Positions 32,800 to 41,601 of a DNA stretch of 64,000 bases are shown piece by piece. Position numbers and translations under genes: made by a program. The stretch is from the NCBI RefSeq assembly GCF_029590555.1, contig NZ_CP081001.1, forward strand, positions 2,294,001 through 2,358,000, given 5' to 3'. The notes under the pieces are model-generated. The model did no database searches. It had not been told where the DNA came from and saw only the letters and a list, made by a program, of their open reading frames with translations. Position 1 is the stretch's first letter. Each line of letters opens with the position of its first letter. The stretch comes from Sphingobium sp. V4 (GTDB taxonomy: Bacteria; Pseudomonadota; Alphaproteobacteria; Sphingomonadales; Sphingomonadaceae).

Positions 32800-33411
32800 T
32801 TACGCAACGGTGGCGGGGACGATCCAGGGGCGTTCCTGTGCCACTTTCGCTTCATAGCTGTCGATCACATCGGCATCGTCCAGGGTCAGGCCGATTTCGT
32901 CCAGACCGCCGAGCAGGCAATGTTTGCGGAAAGGATCGATCTCGAACGTGAAGCGGTCCTGGAACCGGGTGGTGACCGTCTGAGCCTCCAGATCGACATG
33001 GATCGGGTCCGGAGTCCCGTTGATGCCGCGGGCCACCTCCATCAGACGATCGATCGCCTCCTGCGGCAGCACCACGGTCAATATGCCGTTCTTGAAGGCG
33101 TTGCCCGAGAAGATGTCGGAGAAGCTGGGAGCGATCACGACCTTGATCCCCAGGTCGCCGAGCGCCCAGGCGGCATGTTCGCGGCTGGAACCGCAGCCGA
33201 AATTGTCGCCCGCGATCAGGATCGGGCTGCCCGCATAGTCCGGATCATCGAAGACATTGCCGGGCTCCTTGCGCAGCACTTCGAACGCGCCCTTGCCAAG
33301 GCCATTGCGGGAAATCGTCTTGAGCCAGTGCGCCGGGATGACGATGTCGGTATCGACATTCTTCATCCCGAACGGATAGGCCCGGCCGTCGACGGTCGTC
33401 AGTTTTTCCAT
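32800..33411 (-). CDS. leuD: 3-isopropylmalate dehydratase small subunit
   Basis: 203 aa from ATG 33411 ([20 protein letters not shown]); a TTG one codon upstream is possible. Family segments: [32 protein letters not shown] (about 70-85) and [18 protein letters not shown]. With LeuC it interconverts 2- and 3-isopropylmalate in leucine synthesis. Its ATG shares one base with the TGA of the small ORF between leuC and leuD, so translation is coupled through that ORF. Confidence 0.96.
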   Translation of the reverse strand: MEKLTTVDGRAYPFGMKNVDTDIVIPAHWLKTISRNGLGKGAFEVLRKEPGNVFDDPDYAGSPILIAGDNFGCGSSREHAAWALGDLGIKVVIAPSFSDIFSGNAFKNGILTVVLPQEAIDRLMEVARGINGTPDPIHVDLEAQTVTTRFQDRFTFEIDPFRKHCLLGGLDEIGLTLDDADVIDSYEAKVAQERPWIVPATVA

Positions 33412-33524
33412 CAATGAACCTTCTTCGTCTCGGCCGCCGGGGTGTCCTCGGCGCGGCCCAGGGTCGCCGCCATCGCCGCGCTGGCCAGAGCGCCCAGCGT
33501 CAGCAGCCAGAATATCTTTTTCAC
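33411..33524 (-). CDS. 37-residue signal-peptide-bearing protein between leuC and leuD
   Basis: GTG at 33522-33524 sits in a GTGA overlap with the leuC stop, and the TGA at 33411-33413 shares a base with the leuD ATG. The product [20 protein letters not shown], then [17 protein letters not shown], has a lysine-rich start, hydrophobic core and Ala-x-Ala cleavage region, so it looks like a Sec-exported or membrane-anchored micropeptide. The perfect fit between two coupled genes argues for real translation. No family is recognised. It may act simply as a coupling ORF. Confidence 0.6.
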   Translation of the reverse strand: MKKIFWLLTLGALASAAMAATLGRAEDTPAAETKKVH

Positions 33525-34972
33525 AGCGCCATCCCCTCTTTGTTATTCAGCAATTCGCGCACATCGGTCAGCCGGCCGGTGATGGCCGCCGCCGCCGCCA
33601 TGGCGGGCGACACGAGATGGGTGCGCGATCCCGGACCCTGACGGCCCATGAAATTACGGTTGCTGGTCGATGCGCAGCGCTCGCCGGCAGGCACCTTGTC
33701 GGGGTTCATTCCGAGGCAGGCCGAGCAGCCCGGCTCGCGCCATTCGAACCCGGCGTCGAGGAAGATTCGGTCCAGCCCTTCCTCCTCCGCCTGGCGCTTG
33801 ACCAGGCCGGAACCGGGCACGACCATGGCGTGCTTGATGCCCGGCGCGATATGGCGCCCTTTCAGCAGCGCGGCGGCGGCGCGCAAATCCTCGATCCGGC
33901 TGTTGGTGCAGCTGCCGATGAAGATATGCTCGATCGCGACATCCTGCATCCGCTGGCCGGCGGTCAGGCCCATATAGTCGAGCGACTTCTGAGCGGCGGC
34001 CTGCTTGGACGGATCAGCGAAGCTCTGCGGATCGGGAACCAAGCCAGTCACGGGGACGACATCTTCCGGGCTGGTGCCCCAGGTGACGGTGGGCACGATG
34101 TCGGCGGCGTCGATGACGACCGTCTTGTCGAAGACGGCGCCTTCATCGGTGGCCAGCGTCTTCCACCAGGCGACGGCCGCGTCGAAGTCCGGGCCCCTGG
34201 GGGCCATGGGACGGCCCTTGAGGTAAGCCACGGTCTTTTCATCGGGCGCAAACAGGCCCGATCGCGCACCTGCCTCGATCGACATGTTGGCGACGGTCAG
34301 GCGGCCCTCGATCGACATGTCGCGGAATACCGAGCCGCGATATTCCATGACATAACCGGTGCCGCCCGCCGTGCCGATCGTCCCGCAGATGGCCAGCGCC
34401 ACATCCTTGGGCGTCACGCCGGGGGCCAGTTCGCCGTCGACCACGACGGCCATGGTCTTCGACTGTTTCAGCAGCAAGGTCTGGGTGGCCAGCACATGCT
34501 CGACCTCGCTGGTGCCGATGCCGAAGGCCAGCGCGCCCAGCGCGCCGTGCGAGCTGGTATGACTGTCGCCGCAGACCAGGGTCGTGCCCGGCAGGGTAAA
34601 GCCCTGTTCGGGGCCGACGACATGAACGATGCCCTGCTCCGCATCGGCGTCGCCGATCAGGCGGACGCCGAATTCGGGCGCGTTCCGCTCCAGCGCGGCA
34701 AGCTGCTGCGCGCTTTCGGGATCGGCGATCGGAATGCGATTGCCGGCCGCGTCGCGGCGCGGGGTTGTGGGCAGATTATGGTCCGGCACCGCCAGGGTGA
34801 GATCGGGCCGGCGCACCGTCCGGCCGGCAAGGCGAAGCCCCTCGAACGCCTGCGGCGACGTCACCTCATGAACGAGGTGGCGGTCGATATAGATGAGACA
34901 GGTGCCGTCGGGACGACGCTCGACAACGTGCGCGTCCCAGATCTTCTCGTAGAGAGTGCGTGGTTTAACCAT
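33521..34972 (-). CDS. leuC: 3-isopropylmalate dehydratase large subunit
   Basis: 483 aa. Aconitase superfamily; [4Fe-4S] ligands are Cys355 ([10 protein letters not shown]), Cys416 and Cys419 ([10 protein letters not shown]). Further family segments are [39 protein letters not shown] (split about 130-152) and [19 protein letters not shown]. It isomerises 2-isopropylmalate to 3-isopropylmalate with LeuD. It is the first gene of the leuC-small ORF-leuD run. No leader peptide rich in leucine was found in the 100 bases upstream. Confidence 0.97.
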   Translation of the reverse strand: MVKPRTLYEKIWDAHVVERRPDGTCLIYIDRHLVHEVTSPQAFEGLRLAGRTVRRPDLTLAVPDHNLPTTPRRDAAGNRIPIADPESAQQLAALERNAPEFGVRLIGDADAEQGIVHVVGPEQGFTLPGTTLVCGDSHTSSHGALGALAFGIGTSEVEHVLATQTLLLKQSKTMAVVVDGELAPGVTPKDVALAICGTIGTAGGTGYVMEYRGSVFRDMSIEGRLTVANMSIEAGARSGLFAPDEKTVAYLKGRPMAPRGPDFDAAVAWWKTLATDEGAVFDKTVVIDAADIVPTVTWGTSPEDVVPVTGLVPDPQSFADPSKQAAAQKSLDYMGLTAGQRMQDVAIEHIFIGSCTNSRIEDLRAAAALLKGRHIAPGIKHAMVVPGSGLVKRQAEEEGLDRIFLDAGFEWREPGCSACLGMNPDKVPAGERCASTSNRNFMGRQGPGSRTHLVSPAMAAAAAITGRLTDVRELLNNKEGMAL

Positions 34973-35072
34973 AGTCCCTTCCCCCTAGACCCGTCCGGCG
35001 AATCGGGAAAGGGGGTGGACGACCGAAATCGGCTGTTTTTCCTTTCAGCCGGGCAAGAATGTTACAGTGCGG

Positions 35073-35759
35073 TCACACCGCCCGAAAGTCCTCCACTATC
35101 CGACCGGCCGCTCCGATCTCCGCCTCATGGCTTTCCTCGCGCCAGGTTTCGGCCAGCGCGTGCCCCTCCCATTGCTGCATGGCGGGATGGGCGAGCATAT
35201 GGTCGACCCAGGCCTGCGCTGTCCGACCGACATCCAGACCATAGGTGCGAACGCGAAAGGCCACGGGTGCGTAGAAAGCGTCGAGCGCCGTGAAGACGCT
35301 ACCGGCGAGATAGGGGCCGCCGAACCGGTCCAGGCCCTGCTCCCACAATTCGCGCAGGCGCGCGATATCCTTGTTGAGCGCGGGCGAGTGCATGTGCGGT
35401 TCGACCCGGACGCCGACATTCATGGTGCAATCGCTGCGCAAGGTCGAAAAGCCGCTGTGCATTTCGGCGACCGCGCATTGGGCGAAGGCGCGCGCAGCCT
35501 CGTCCGCCGGCCAGACGCCCGGATGGCGATCACCGAGATAGAGAGTGATGCCGAGCGAATCCCAGACCGTGCGGTCCCCGTCGACCAGCACCGGCACCTG
35601 ACCGGTGGGCGAAAAGCTGCGGAAGGCGGCATAGTTGGTGGCCGAGGCGAACGGCTCGATCCGGTCTTCGAAAGGAATGGCCAGCGCCTTCATCAGCACC
35701 CACGGACGCAGCGACCAGCTGCTATAGTTACGGTTTGCGGTGATGAGCGTGTAGGTCAT
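35073..35759 (-). CDS. Glutathione S-transferase family protein
   Basis: 228 aa from ATG 35759 (MTYTLITANRNYSSWSLRPW); the 19-residue upstream extension is not believed. The thioredoxin-like N-terminal domain has the YSSWSLRPWVLMKA segment with the catalytic serine candidate, FSPTGQVPVLVDGDRTVWDS with the cis-proline and glutathione-binding residues, and LYLGDRHPGVWPAD. The C-terminal helical domain carries TALDAFYAPVAFRVRTY. It is a soluble transferase or isomerase of the zeta/maleylacetoacetate-related type; the substrate is unknown. Confidence 0.88.
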   Translation of the reverse strand: MTYTLITANRNYSSWSLRPWVLMKALAIPFEDRIEPFASATNYAAFRSFSPTGQVPVLVDGDRTVWDSLGITLYLGDRHPGVWPADEAARAFAQCAVAEMHSGFSTLRSDCTMNVGVRVEPHMHSPALNKDIARLRELWEQGLDRFGGPYLAGSVFTALDAFYAPVAFRVRTYGLDVGRTAQAWVDHMLAHPAMQQWEGHALAETWREESHEAEIGAAGRIVEDFRAV

Positions 35760-35969
35760 GCGGTTCCTCCCTCGGAAAGCTGCACGCGCGCCATATCGCA
35801 TCGGGCACCCAGGCAATAGCCGCGATGATCCATGATGCTGACAAGCCGGGCTTATGGATGGCTGCGACCCCTTGTCGCGACGGGCCTAGCCAAGCTGTTG
35901 AACGCACGTCAAAAGAGCAGATCGCGGGCGGCGCCCCCTGCCGCCCTTCCCCATCCATGGAGTCCTCCC

Positions 35970-37778
35970 GTGAACCGACGCCAGTTCCTCGCCACCAGCG
36001 GCGCGACCGCCATCGTCGCCGCCTGCCCCGCCGTGCTCGCCCAGACCGGCACGCCCGATGCGCGATTCCGGGCGATGCTCGATGGCTTCTTCTACGAACG
36101 GCTGGAGGATTCGCCCGAAAGCGCGACGCGGCTCGGCCTCGACACCGGCCCGCGCGCCGCGCTGCGCGGGAAACTGACCGATACCAGTGCTGCCGGGGTA
36201 GCCCGCGACCTGGCCCGGACCAAGGCGCAGGCCAAGCAGTTGTCCGGCATGGACCGGGCTGCACTGAGCGCGGCGAGCCAGCTCGACTATGATGTCGTCG
36301 CCTATCAGCTGGACCGTGCGGTCGGCGGCGAGCGCTTCGGCTATGGCGAGACGGCGGGACGGTTCGCTCCCTACATCCTCTCCCAGCTGACGGGCAGCTA
36401 CCGTGAAGTGCCCGACTTCCTCGATTCGCAGCATCGGGTGAAGGATGCGGCGGACGCCGACGCCTATCTGTCGCGCCTCGAAGCCTTCCCCGCCGCAATG
36501 GACGGCGAACTGGACCGGCAGCGGGCGGATGCCGCCAAGGGCGTGTTCGCGCCGGACTATATTCTCGACACGACGATGAAGATGCAAGCGGCACTGCGCG
36601 ATCAGCCCGCCGCGCAGACGGTACTGGTCGCCAGTTTCGCGAAGAAGCTGGCGGCCGCCGGCCTGCCGCCCGAACGCACCGCCCAGGCGGAAAAGATCGT
36701 GGCGGAGCGGATCTTTCCCGCCGTCGACCGCCAGCGTGAACTGGTGCGGCAATTGCGCGCCAAGGCCAGCCATGACGCGGGCTGCTGGCGCCTGCCCGAT
36801 GGCGAAGCCTTTTACGCCGCCGCCGCCGAGGCGGCGACCACGACCAAGCTGACCGGCGACGAAATCCATCGGATGGGCCTGGACCAGGTCGCCGACATCT
36901 CCGGCCGGATCGACGCGATCCTGAAGGGCGAAGGGATGAGCCAGGGCAGCGTCGGCGACCGGCTGGTGGCGCTCAACCAGCGGCCCGACCAGCTTTTCCC
37001 CAACACCGATCCGGGCCGCGAGGCGCTGCTGGCGCAATTGAACAGCCAGATCATCGCCATGCAGAAGCGGCTGGGCGAGGCATTCCACACCGTGCCCAAG
37101 GCGCCGGTCGAGGTGCGCCGCGTGCCGGTGACGATCCAGGCGGGGGCGCCGGGCGGCTATTATCAGAATGCCTCGCTCGACGGTTCGCGGCCCGCCATCT
37201 ATTTCATCAATCTGCGCGACACGTTCGACCGGCCCAAATTCGGCCTGGCGACATTGACCCATCATGAGGCCGTGCCGGGGCATCATTTGCAGGTGTCGGT
37301 GGCGCTGGAATCCGATTCCATCCCGATGATCCGGCGGCGCGGCTTCTACAGCGGCTATTCCGAAGGCTGGGCGCTCTATTCCGAGCAACTCGCCGACGAA
37401 ATGGGAATGTTCGAGGGCGATCCGCTGGGCCGGGTCGGCTATCTCCAGTCGCTGCTGTTCCGCGCTACCCGCCTGGTGGTGGACAGCGGGATGCACGCCA
37501 AGCGCTGGAGCCGCGAGAAAGCGACCGACTATCTGATCGCCACCACCGGCATCGCGCGCGGACGCAGCCAGGGCGAGATCGACCGTTACACGGTCTGGCC
37601 GGGCCAGGCGTGCAGCTACAAGATCGGCCACACCGTCTGGAACGACCTGCGCGAGGAAGTGAAGAAGAAGCAGGGGGCGGCCTTCGACCTCAAGCAATTC
37701 CATGAAGTGCTGACGCTGGGCGCGATGCCGCTCGACATCCTCAAGCAGACCGTGCGGCAGCGGACAGGAGTCGCGTAA
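35970..37778 (+). CDS. DUF885 family metallopeptidase-like protein, Tat-type leader
   Basis: 602 aa from GTG 35970 with GGAG eight bases upstream; longer in-frame sequence upstream is composed of low-similarity residues. The N-terminus MNRRQFLATSGATAIVAAC carries a twin-arginine motif and hydrophobic core, with Cys19 as possible lipobox. The metal-binding motif HHEAVPGHH spans residues 431-439 (His432, Glu433, His438 or His439), the DUF885 equivalent of an HExxH site. Family segments GGYYQNASLDGSRPAIYFIN and GYSEGWALYSEQLADEMG are present. It is probably an exported zinc peptidase; substrates are unknown. Confidence 0.88.
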   Translation: MNRRQFLATSGATAIVAACPAVLAQTGTPDARFRAMLDGFFYERLEDSPESATRLGLDTGPRAALRGKLTDTSAAGVARDLARTKAQAKQLSGMDRAALSAASQLDYDVVAYQLDRAVGGERFGYGETAGRFAPYILSQLTGSYREVPDFLDSQHRVKDAADADAYLSRLEAFPAAMDGELDRQRADAAKGVFAPDYILDTTMKMQAALRDQPAAQTVLVASFAKKLAAAGLPPERTAQAEKIVAERIFPAVDRQRELVRQLRAKASHDAGCWRLPDGEAFYAAAAEAATTTKLTGDEIHRMGLDQVADISGRIDAILKGEGMSQGSVGDRLVALNQRPDQLFPNTDPGREALLAQLNSQIIAMQKRLGEAFHTVPKAPVEVRRVPVTIQAGAPGGYYQNASLDGSRPAIYFINLRDTFDRPKFGLATLTHHEAVPGHHLQVSVALESDSIPMIRRRGFYSGYSEGWALYSEQLADEMGMFEGDPLGRVGYLQSLLFRATRLVVDSGMHAKRWSREKATDYLIATTGIARGRSQGEIDRYTVWPGQACSYKIGHTVWNDLREEVKKKQGAAFDLKQFHEVLTLGAMPLDILKQTVRQRTGVA

Positions 37779-37804
37779 CCACCTGCCCGGATGGAAGCGC
37801 CCGG

Positions 37805-37840
37805 AAAAAAGACGGCCCGGTGGTGCGCCACCGGGCCGTC
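37805..37840 (-). terminator. Strong terminator downstream of aceA
   Basis: A perfect 13-base inverted repeat, GACGGCCCGGTGG (37811-37823) and CCACCGGGCCGTC (37828-37840), encloses a four-base loop and is followed on the minus strand by TTTTTT (37805-37810). It lies 222 bases after the aceA stop and can also block readthrough from the DUF885 gene. Confidence 0.88.
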
Positions 37841-37951
37841 CAGGTCCTTCCACCCAAATCGCGAGGGAGTGTCGACGTCCCCGCGAACTGGCTGTCTTCA
37901 CGGCCCCGGCCGCGAAACTGCATGTCTTTCACTTCCGGTGCGAAAGCGAAA

Positions 37952-37995
37952 CCCATCTCCCCTGTCGCGCATCAGGACATCGCCGGGGAGATGGG
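37952..37995 (-). repeat. 11-base stem-loop in the aceA 3' region
   Basis: CCCATCTCCCC (37952-37962) is perfectly complementary to GGGGAGATGGG (37985-37995), with a 22-base loop. It lies 66 bases beyond the aceA stop and upstream of the stronger terminator at 37805. No long T-tract follows, so it may be an mRNA-stabilising hairpin or the 5' hairpin of a 3'-UTR-derived sRNA. Confidence 0.5.
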
Positions 37996-38061
37996 GCGCT
38001 TTGCGGACTGCACGCCGCGAAGCTGGATACGCCTTGAACGGGTTGAGATTTTGCGGTCTGG

Positions 38062-39654
38062 TCAGGCCGCGAACTGGTTCATCGTATTGTGCGCGCCACC
38101 GGCCTTGAGCGCAGCTTCGCCGGCGAAATATTCCTTATGGTCGTCGCCGATGTCGGAGCCGGCCATGTTCTGGTGCTTGACGCAGGCAATGCCCTGGCGG
38201 ATTTCCTCCCGCTGGACCTGCTTGACATAGCCCAGCATCCCTTCCTCGCCGAAGTAGCGCCTGGCGAGATTGTCGGTGCTGAGCGCGGCCGTATGATAGG
38301 TCGGCAGGGTGATGAGGTGATGGAAGATGCCGGCATCGCGCGCCGAGTCCTTCTGGAAGGTGCGGATGCGCTCGTCCGCCTCCATGCCGAGGTCGGTGCC
38401 GTCATAGTCCACGCTCATCAGCTTCGAGCGGTCATAGGCGGAAAGGTCGCGGCCCTCCTTCTCCCAGGCGTCGAACACCTGTTGCCGGAAGTTCAGCGTC
38501 CAGTTGAAGCTGGGTGAGTTGTTGTAGACCAGCTTGGCGTTGGGGATCACCTCGCGGATGCGGCTGACCATTCCGCCGATCTGGCCGATATGCGGCTTTT
38601 CCGTCTCGATCCACAACAGATCGGCGCCATTCTGGAGCGCGGTGATACAGTCGAGGACGCAGCGATCCTCGCCGGTACCGGCGCGGAACTGGTAGAGGTT
38701 CGACGGCAGGCGCTTCGGCTTCATCAGCTGCCCGTCGCGGCTGATGAGGACATCGCCATGGCCGATCGCCGCCGGATCGACGGACTCGCAGTCGAGGAAG
38801 CCGTTATAGAGGTCGCCGATGTCGCCCGCCGCGCGGGTGAAGGCGATCTGCTTGGTCAGGCCCGCGCCCAGCGAGTCGGTGCGCGCGACGATCACGCCGT
38901 CGTCGACGCCAAGCTCCAGGAAGGCATAGCGGACCGCGCGGATCTTCGCGAGGAAGTCCTCATGCGGCACCGTGACCTTGCCGTCCTGGTGGCCGCACTG
39001 TTTTTCGTCCGAAACCTGATTTTCGATCTGAATGCAGCAGGCGCCGGCCTCGATGAACTTGCGGGCGAGCAGATAGGTCGCCTCGGCATTGCCGAAACCG
39101 GCGTCGATGTCGGCGACGATCGGGACCACATGGGTTTCGAAACCGTCAATCTGCTGTTGCAGCTTCGCCGCCCTGACCTCGTCCCCTTCCCCGCGGGCCT
39201 TGTCGAGATCGCGGAACAAGCCACCAAGTTCGCGGGCGTCGGCCTGGCGCAGGAAGGTGTAAAGCTCCTCGATCAGCGCCGGGACGCTGGTCTTTTCATG
39301 CATCGACTGGTCGGGCAGCGGGCCGAATTCGCTGCGCAGCGCCGCGACCATCCAGCCGGACAGGTAGAGGTAACGGCCCTTGGTGGTGCCGAAATGCTTC
39401 TTGATGGAGATCATCTTCTGCTGGCCGATGAAGCCGTGCCAGCAGCCCAGCGACTGGGTGTAATTGGCGGGATCGGCATCATAGGCGGCCATGTCGGCGC
39501 GCATGATCTTCGCGGTGTAGCGCGCGATGTCGAGGCCGGTGTGAAAACGGTTCTGGACCCGCATCCGCGCGACGGATTCCGGGGCGATACCGTCCCAATG
39601 GGCCTGGCCGCCGATCAGCGCGTCGGCCTTCGCGATTTCACTTTGATAGGTCAT
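38062..39654 (-). CDS. aceA: Isocitrate lyase (long form)
   Basis: 530 aa from ATG 39654; a very long frame continuing upstream runs antisense through the regulator gene and is rejected. Catalytic segment EKQCGHQDGK with Cys220 marks the long subfamily of about 530 residues rather than the 430-residue E. coli type. Other conserved segments: VPIVADIDAGFGNAEATYLL, ACCIQIENQVSDEKQ and PSFNWTLNF. It cleaves isocitrate to glyoxylate and succinate, the first step of the glyoxylate shunt for growth on acetate or fatty acids. Divergent from an ScfR/RamB-type regulator across a repeat-rich region; malate synthase is not in the window. Confidence 0.97.
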   Translation of the reverse strand: MTYQSEIAKADALIGGQAHWDGIAPESVARMRVQNRFHTGLDIARYTAKIMRADMAAYDADPANYTQSLGCWHGFIGQQKMISIKKHFGTTKGRYLYLSGWMVAALRSEFGPLPDQSMHEKTSVPALIEELYTFLRQADARELGGLFRDLDKARGEGDEVRAAKLQQQIDGFETHVVPIVADIDAGFGNAEATYLLARKFIEAGACCIQIENQVSDEKQCGHQDGKVTVPHEDFLAKIRAVRYAFLELGVDDGVIVARTDSLGAGLTKQIAFTRAAGDIGDLYNGFLDCESVDPAAIGHGDVLISRDGQLMKPKRLPSNLYQFRAGTGEDRCVLDCITALQNGADLLWIETEKPHIGQIGGMVSRIREVIPNAKLVYNNSPSFNWTLNFRQQVFDAWEKEGRDLSAYDRSKLMSVDYDGTDLGMEADERIRTFQKDSARDAGIFHHLITLPTYHTAALSTDNLARRYFGEEGMLGYVKQVQREEIRQGIACVKHQNMAGSDIGDDHKEYFAGEAALKAGGAHNTMNQFAA

Positions 39655-39741
39655 GTGTCCATCCTTGGGTGAGCGGGAATGGACAGCGAAGTAGACAGGT
39701 AAACCGCCTTTGCGCACCCCCGCCAAAGTCCAGTTGTCGAT

Positions 39742-39772
39742 CTTTACAAAAGTCTGCTGTAAAGTTGTAAAG
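39742..39772. promoter_or_regulatory. Candidate ScfR/RamB-type operator between aceA and its regulator
   Basis: CTTTACAA (39742-39749) is inversely repeated as CTGTAAAG (39757-39764) and again as TTGTAAAG (39765-39772), giving one 8/8 and one 7/8 inverted match in the divergent promoter region. Its place between aceA and the regulator gene suggests an operator for autoregulation and aceA control. The assignment is by position and symmetry only. Confidence 0.55.
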
Positions 39773-39795
39773 GTTGCACAAAGGGGTATGAGTCG

Positions 39796-41205
39796 TTGGC
39801 CAAGGATCGCCCGGTTTACATGGGACCGCGCCTGCGCAGGCTGCGGCGCGAGCTGGGGCTGACCCAGGCGGACATGGCCGCAGACCTGGAGATTTCCGCC
39901 TCCTATGTCGCGCTGCTGGAACGAAACCAGCGGCCGCTGACCGCCGACATGCTGCTGCGGCTGGCGCGCACCTACAAGCTGGACATGGCCGAAGTGGCGG
40001 GCGACGGCGGCGCGGAACAGACCGCGCGGCTGCACGCGGTGCTGAAAGACCCGATGTTCGCCGACATCGACCTGCCGGCGCTCGCGACGGGGGACGTAGC
40101 GGTCAATTATCCCGGCATCACCGAAGCGCTGCTGAGGCTCTATACCAGCTATCGCGAGGAGCATCTGGCCCTGGCCGATCGCGGGGCGGATCGCGGCGCG
40201 GGGCCGGATCGCCAGGAGGATGTCGCCGATCCGGTAGCGGAATCCCGCCGCTTCCTCGCCGCGCGACGCAACAGCTTCCCGTTGCTGGACGATATGGCGG
40301 AGAAGCTGGCGGCCGAGGCGGAGGCTGAGGGCGGACTGGCCGGCTGGCTCAAGGCGCGGCACAATCTGCGCGTGCGGCGGCTGCCGTCCGATGTGATGGC
40401 GGGGTCGATGCGGCGGTTCGACCGGCATCGCGACGCGGTGTTGCTGGACGATGCGCTGGACGGCGCGAGTTCGCAATTCCAGCTCGCGCTCCAGATCGCC
40501 TATCTGGAAATGCGCAAAGCCTTCGACACACTGCTCAAGGACGGCCAGTTCAGTGGGACGAGCAGCCAGCGCCTCGCCCGGCGCGCGCTGGCCAGTTACG
40601 GCGCGGCGGCGATCCTGATGCCCTATACCGCCTTTGCGAGGGCGGTTGAGGCCAAGCGCTATGATGTGGAGGCGCTGGCCCGGCAATTCGGCGCCAGTTT
40701 CGAGCAGACCGCGCACCGGCTGACCACGCTCCAGAAGCCGGGGCAGGAGCGCATCCCCTTCTTCTTCCTGCGGGTCGACCCGGCGGGCAATGTGTCCAAG
40801 CGGCTTGATGGCGCAGGCTTTCCCTTTGCGCGCCATGGCGGCTCCTGCCCGCTCTGGTCGGTGCATCGCGTGTTCGAAACCCCTCGCGAGGTGGTGACGC
40901 AGTGGCTGGAACTGCCCGACGGCCAGCGCTTCTTCTCGATCGCGCGCACCGTGACGGCGGGCGGGGGCGGCTGGGGCGCACCGAGGGTGGAGCGCGCAAT
41001 CGCGCTGTGCTGCGCGGCGGAGTACGCCCATCGGCTGATCTATACCCAGGACGCGGCGCCGGTGGACCCGACCCCGATCGGCGTGACCTGCCACCTGTGC
41101 CACCGCGCCCAGTGCATGGCACGGTCCGCCCCGCCGATCGGCCGCGAGATGTTGCCCGACGACTATCGCCGCACGCGCGCGCCCTTTGGCTTCGGCGACG
41201 GGTGA
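39796..41205 (+). CDS. ScfR/RamB-like XRE-family regulator of acyl-CoA/glyoxylate metabolism
   Basis: 469 aa from TTG 39796 (AAAGGGG upstream; ATG 39820 would remove the first eight residues). N-terminal HTH_3 domain: LRRLRRELGLTQADMAADLE, then ISASYVALLERNQRPLT. The middle contains IrrE/ScfR-type sequence with FQLALQIAYLEMRKAFDTLL and RLARRALASYGAAAILMPY. The C-terminal DUF2083-like part ends in a cysteine-rich CHLCHRAQC segment near residues 433-441. RamB in actinobacteria and ScfR in alphaproteobacteria sense short-chain acyl-CoA status and control aceA and propionate genes. Divergent placement next to aceA supports the same job. Confidence 0.9.
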   Translation: MAKDRPVYMGPRLRRLRRELGLTQADMAADLEISASYVALLERNQRPLTADMLLRLARTYKLDMAEVAGDGGAEQTARLHAVLKDPMFADIDLPALATGDVAVNYPGITEALLRLYTSYREEHLALADRGADRGAGPDRQEDVADPVAESRRFLAARRNSFPLLDDMAEKLAAEAEAEGGLAGWLKARHNLRVRRLPSDVMAGSMRRFDRHRDAVLLDDALDGASSQFQLALQIAYLEMRKAFDTLLKDGQFSGTSSQRLARRALASYGAAAILMPYTAFARAVEAKRYDVEALARQFGASFEQTAHRLTTLQKPGQERIPFFFLRVDPAGNVSKRLDGAGFPFARHGGSCPLWSVHRVFETPREVVTQWLELPDGQRFFSIARTVTAGGGGWGAPRVERAIALCCAAEYAHRLIYTQDAAPVDPTPIGVTCHLCHRAQCMARSAPPIGREMLPDDYRRTRAPFGFGDG

Positions 41206-41287
41206 TGGACGGAGAAGAAAATGGGGGAGAGCGCGATGTCCGCGCTCAATCCCCCAACCATGCCTCGCCCTGCCGGTTTTGCCGGCA

Positions 41288-41405
41288 GCATCCTCTCCAA
41301 GAAACTATTATCAGGCTCGGCAACAGCACAATCTGTCTAGCGCAGTGATGCGACAAAAAAAAGGCCGGTCCGAAGACCAGCCTGAAAGTTTTTAGGAGAG
41401 GATGC
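41288..41405. repeat. Imperfect inverted repeat, possible structured RNA
   Basis: GCATCCTCTCC (41288-41298) pairs with GGAGAGGATGC (41395-41405); inside this AAACT (41302-41306) pairs with AGTTT (41387-41391) and CAGGCT (41312-41317) with AGCCTG (41379-41384). The three paired blocks are collinear, giving a long interrupted stem. Each arm carries an unpaired-capable CCTCTCC anti-Shine-Dalgarno tract on one strand. Confidence 0.6.
41355..41382 (-). terminator. Rho-independent terminator without an upstream gene
   Basis: On the minus strand GGCTGGTC pairs with GACCGGCC (41375-41382 and 41363-41370) around TTCG, followed by eight T (41355-41362). No minus-strand gene lies upstream within reach, since 41602-43500 is a plus-strand gene, so it probably ends a small RNA starting between about 41420 and 41560. 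Confidence 0.82.
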
Positions 41406-41601
41406 CTGAAAGGCACACCCCCTTTGCCAACCGGCCGGCGGGTTCGCAAATGCGAAGGAAAAAACAGTAGTTGCATGAAATGCAATCGCCAGCGCAACGA
41501 CCCAGGGTGACGCTACGGCAAGCTGGGCCCGTTACGGGCACGCGAATCGCGCGGCATCGCGGGGGCGATTCGGGTAAAGAGATTGTCAGGGCTTTGCCCC
41601 T

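Larger units (their letters stand above)
41206..41601. other. 396-base gap with hairpins and a large inverted repeat
   Basis: No convincing CDS is seen. The gap contains, in order, a GC-rich hairpin GAGCGCG/CGCGCTC nested in GGGGGA/TCCCCC (41223-41255), a CTGCCGG/CCGGCAG hairpin around 41269-41287, an imperfect inverted repeat spanning 41288-41405, and a minus-strand terminator at 41355-41382. The promoter region of the acyltransferase gene should lie near its right end, but no clear boxes are seen. A 23-codon frame from 41402 is too short and poorly spaced to be called. Confidence 0.6.

Noticed and set aside
37811..37840. Possible CRISPR-like or transposon inverted repeat
   Set aside because: Single perfect stem with T6 is a normal terminator; no direct repeats or spacers anywhere in the window.
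37741..38230. Short frames in both strands between the DUF885 gene and aceA
   Set aside because: They run through a perfect terminator stem or into aceA, with poor third-position GC; more easily explained as 3' untranslated sequence.
39655..41103. Upstream extension of aceA to over 1000 codons
   Set aside because: Antisense to the regulator gene; isocitrate lyase homology begins at MTYQSEIAKADAL at 39654.
41402..41473. 23-codon plus-strand ORF after AGGAGAGG
   Set aside because: The ribosome-binding site is too close to the ATG and the sequence is an arm of the inverted repeat; no sign of coding.
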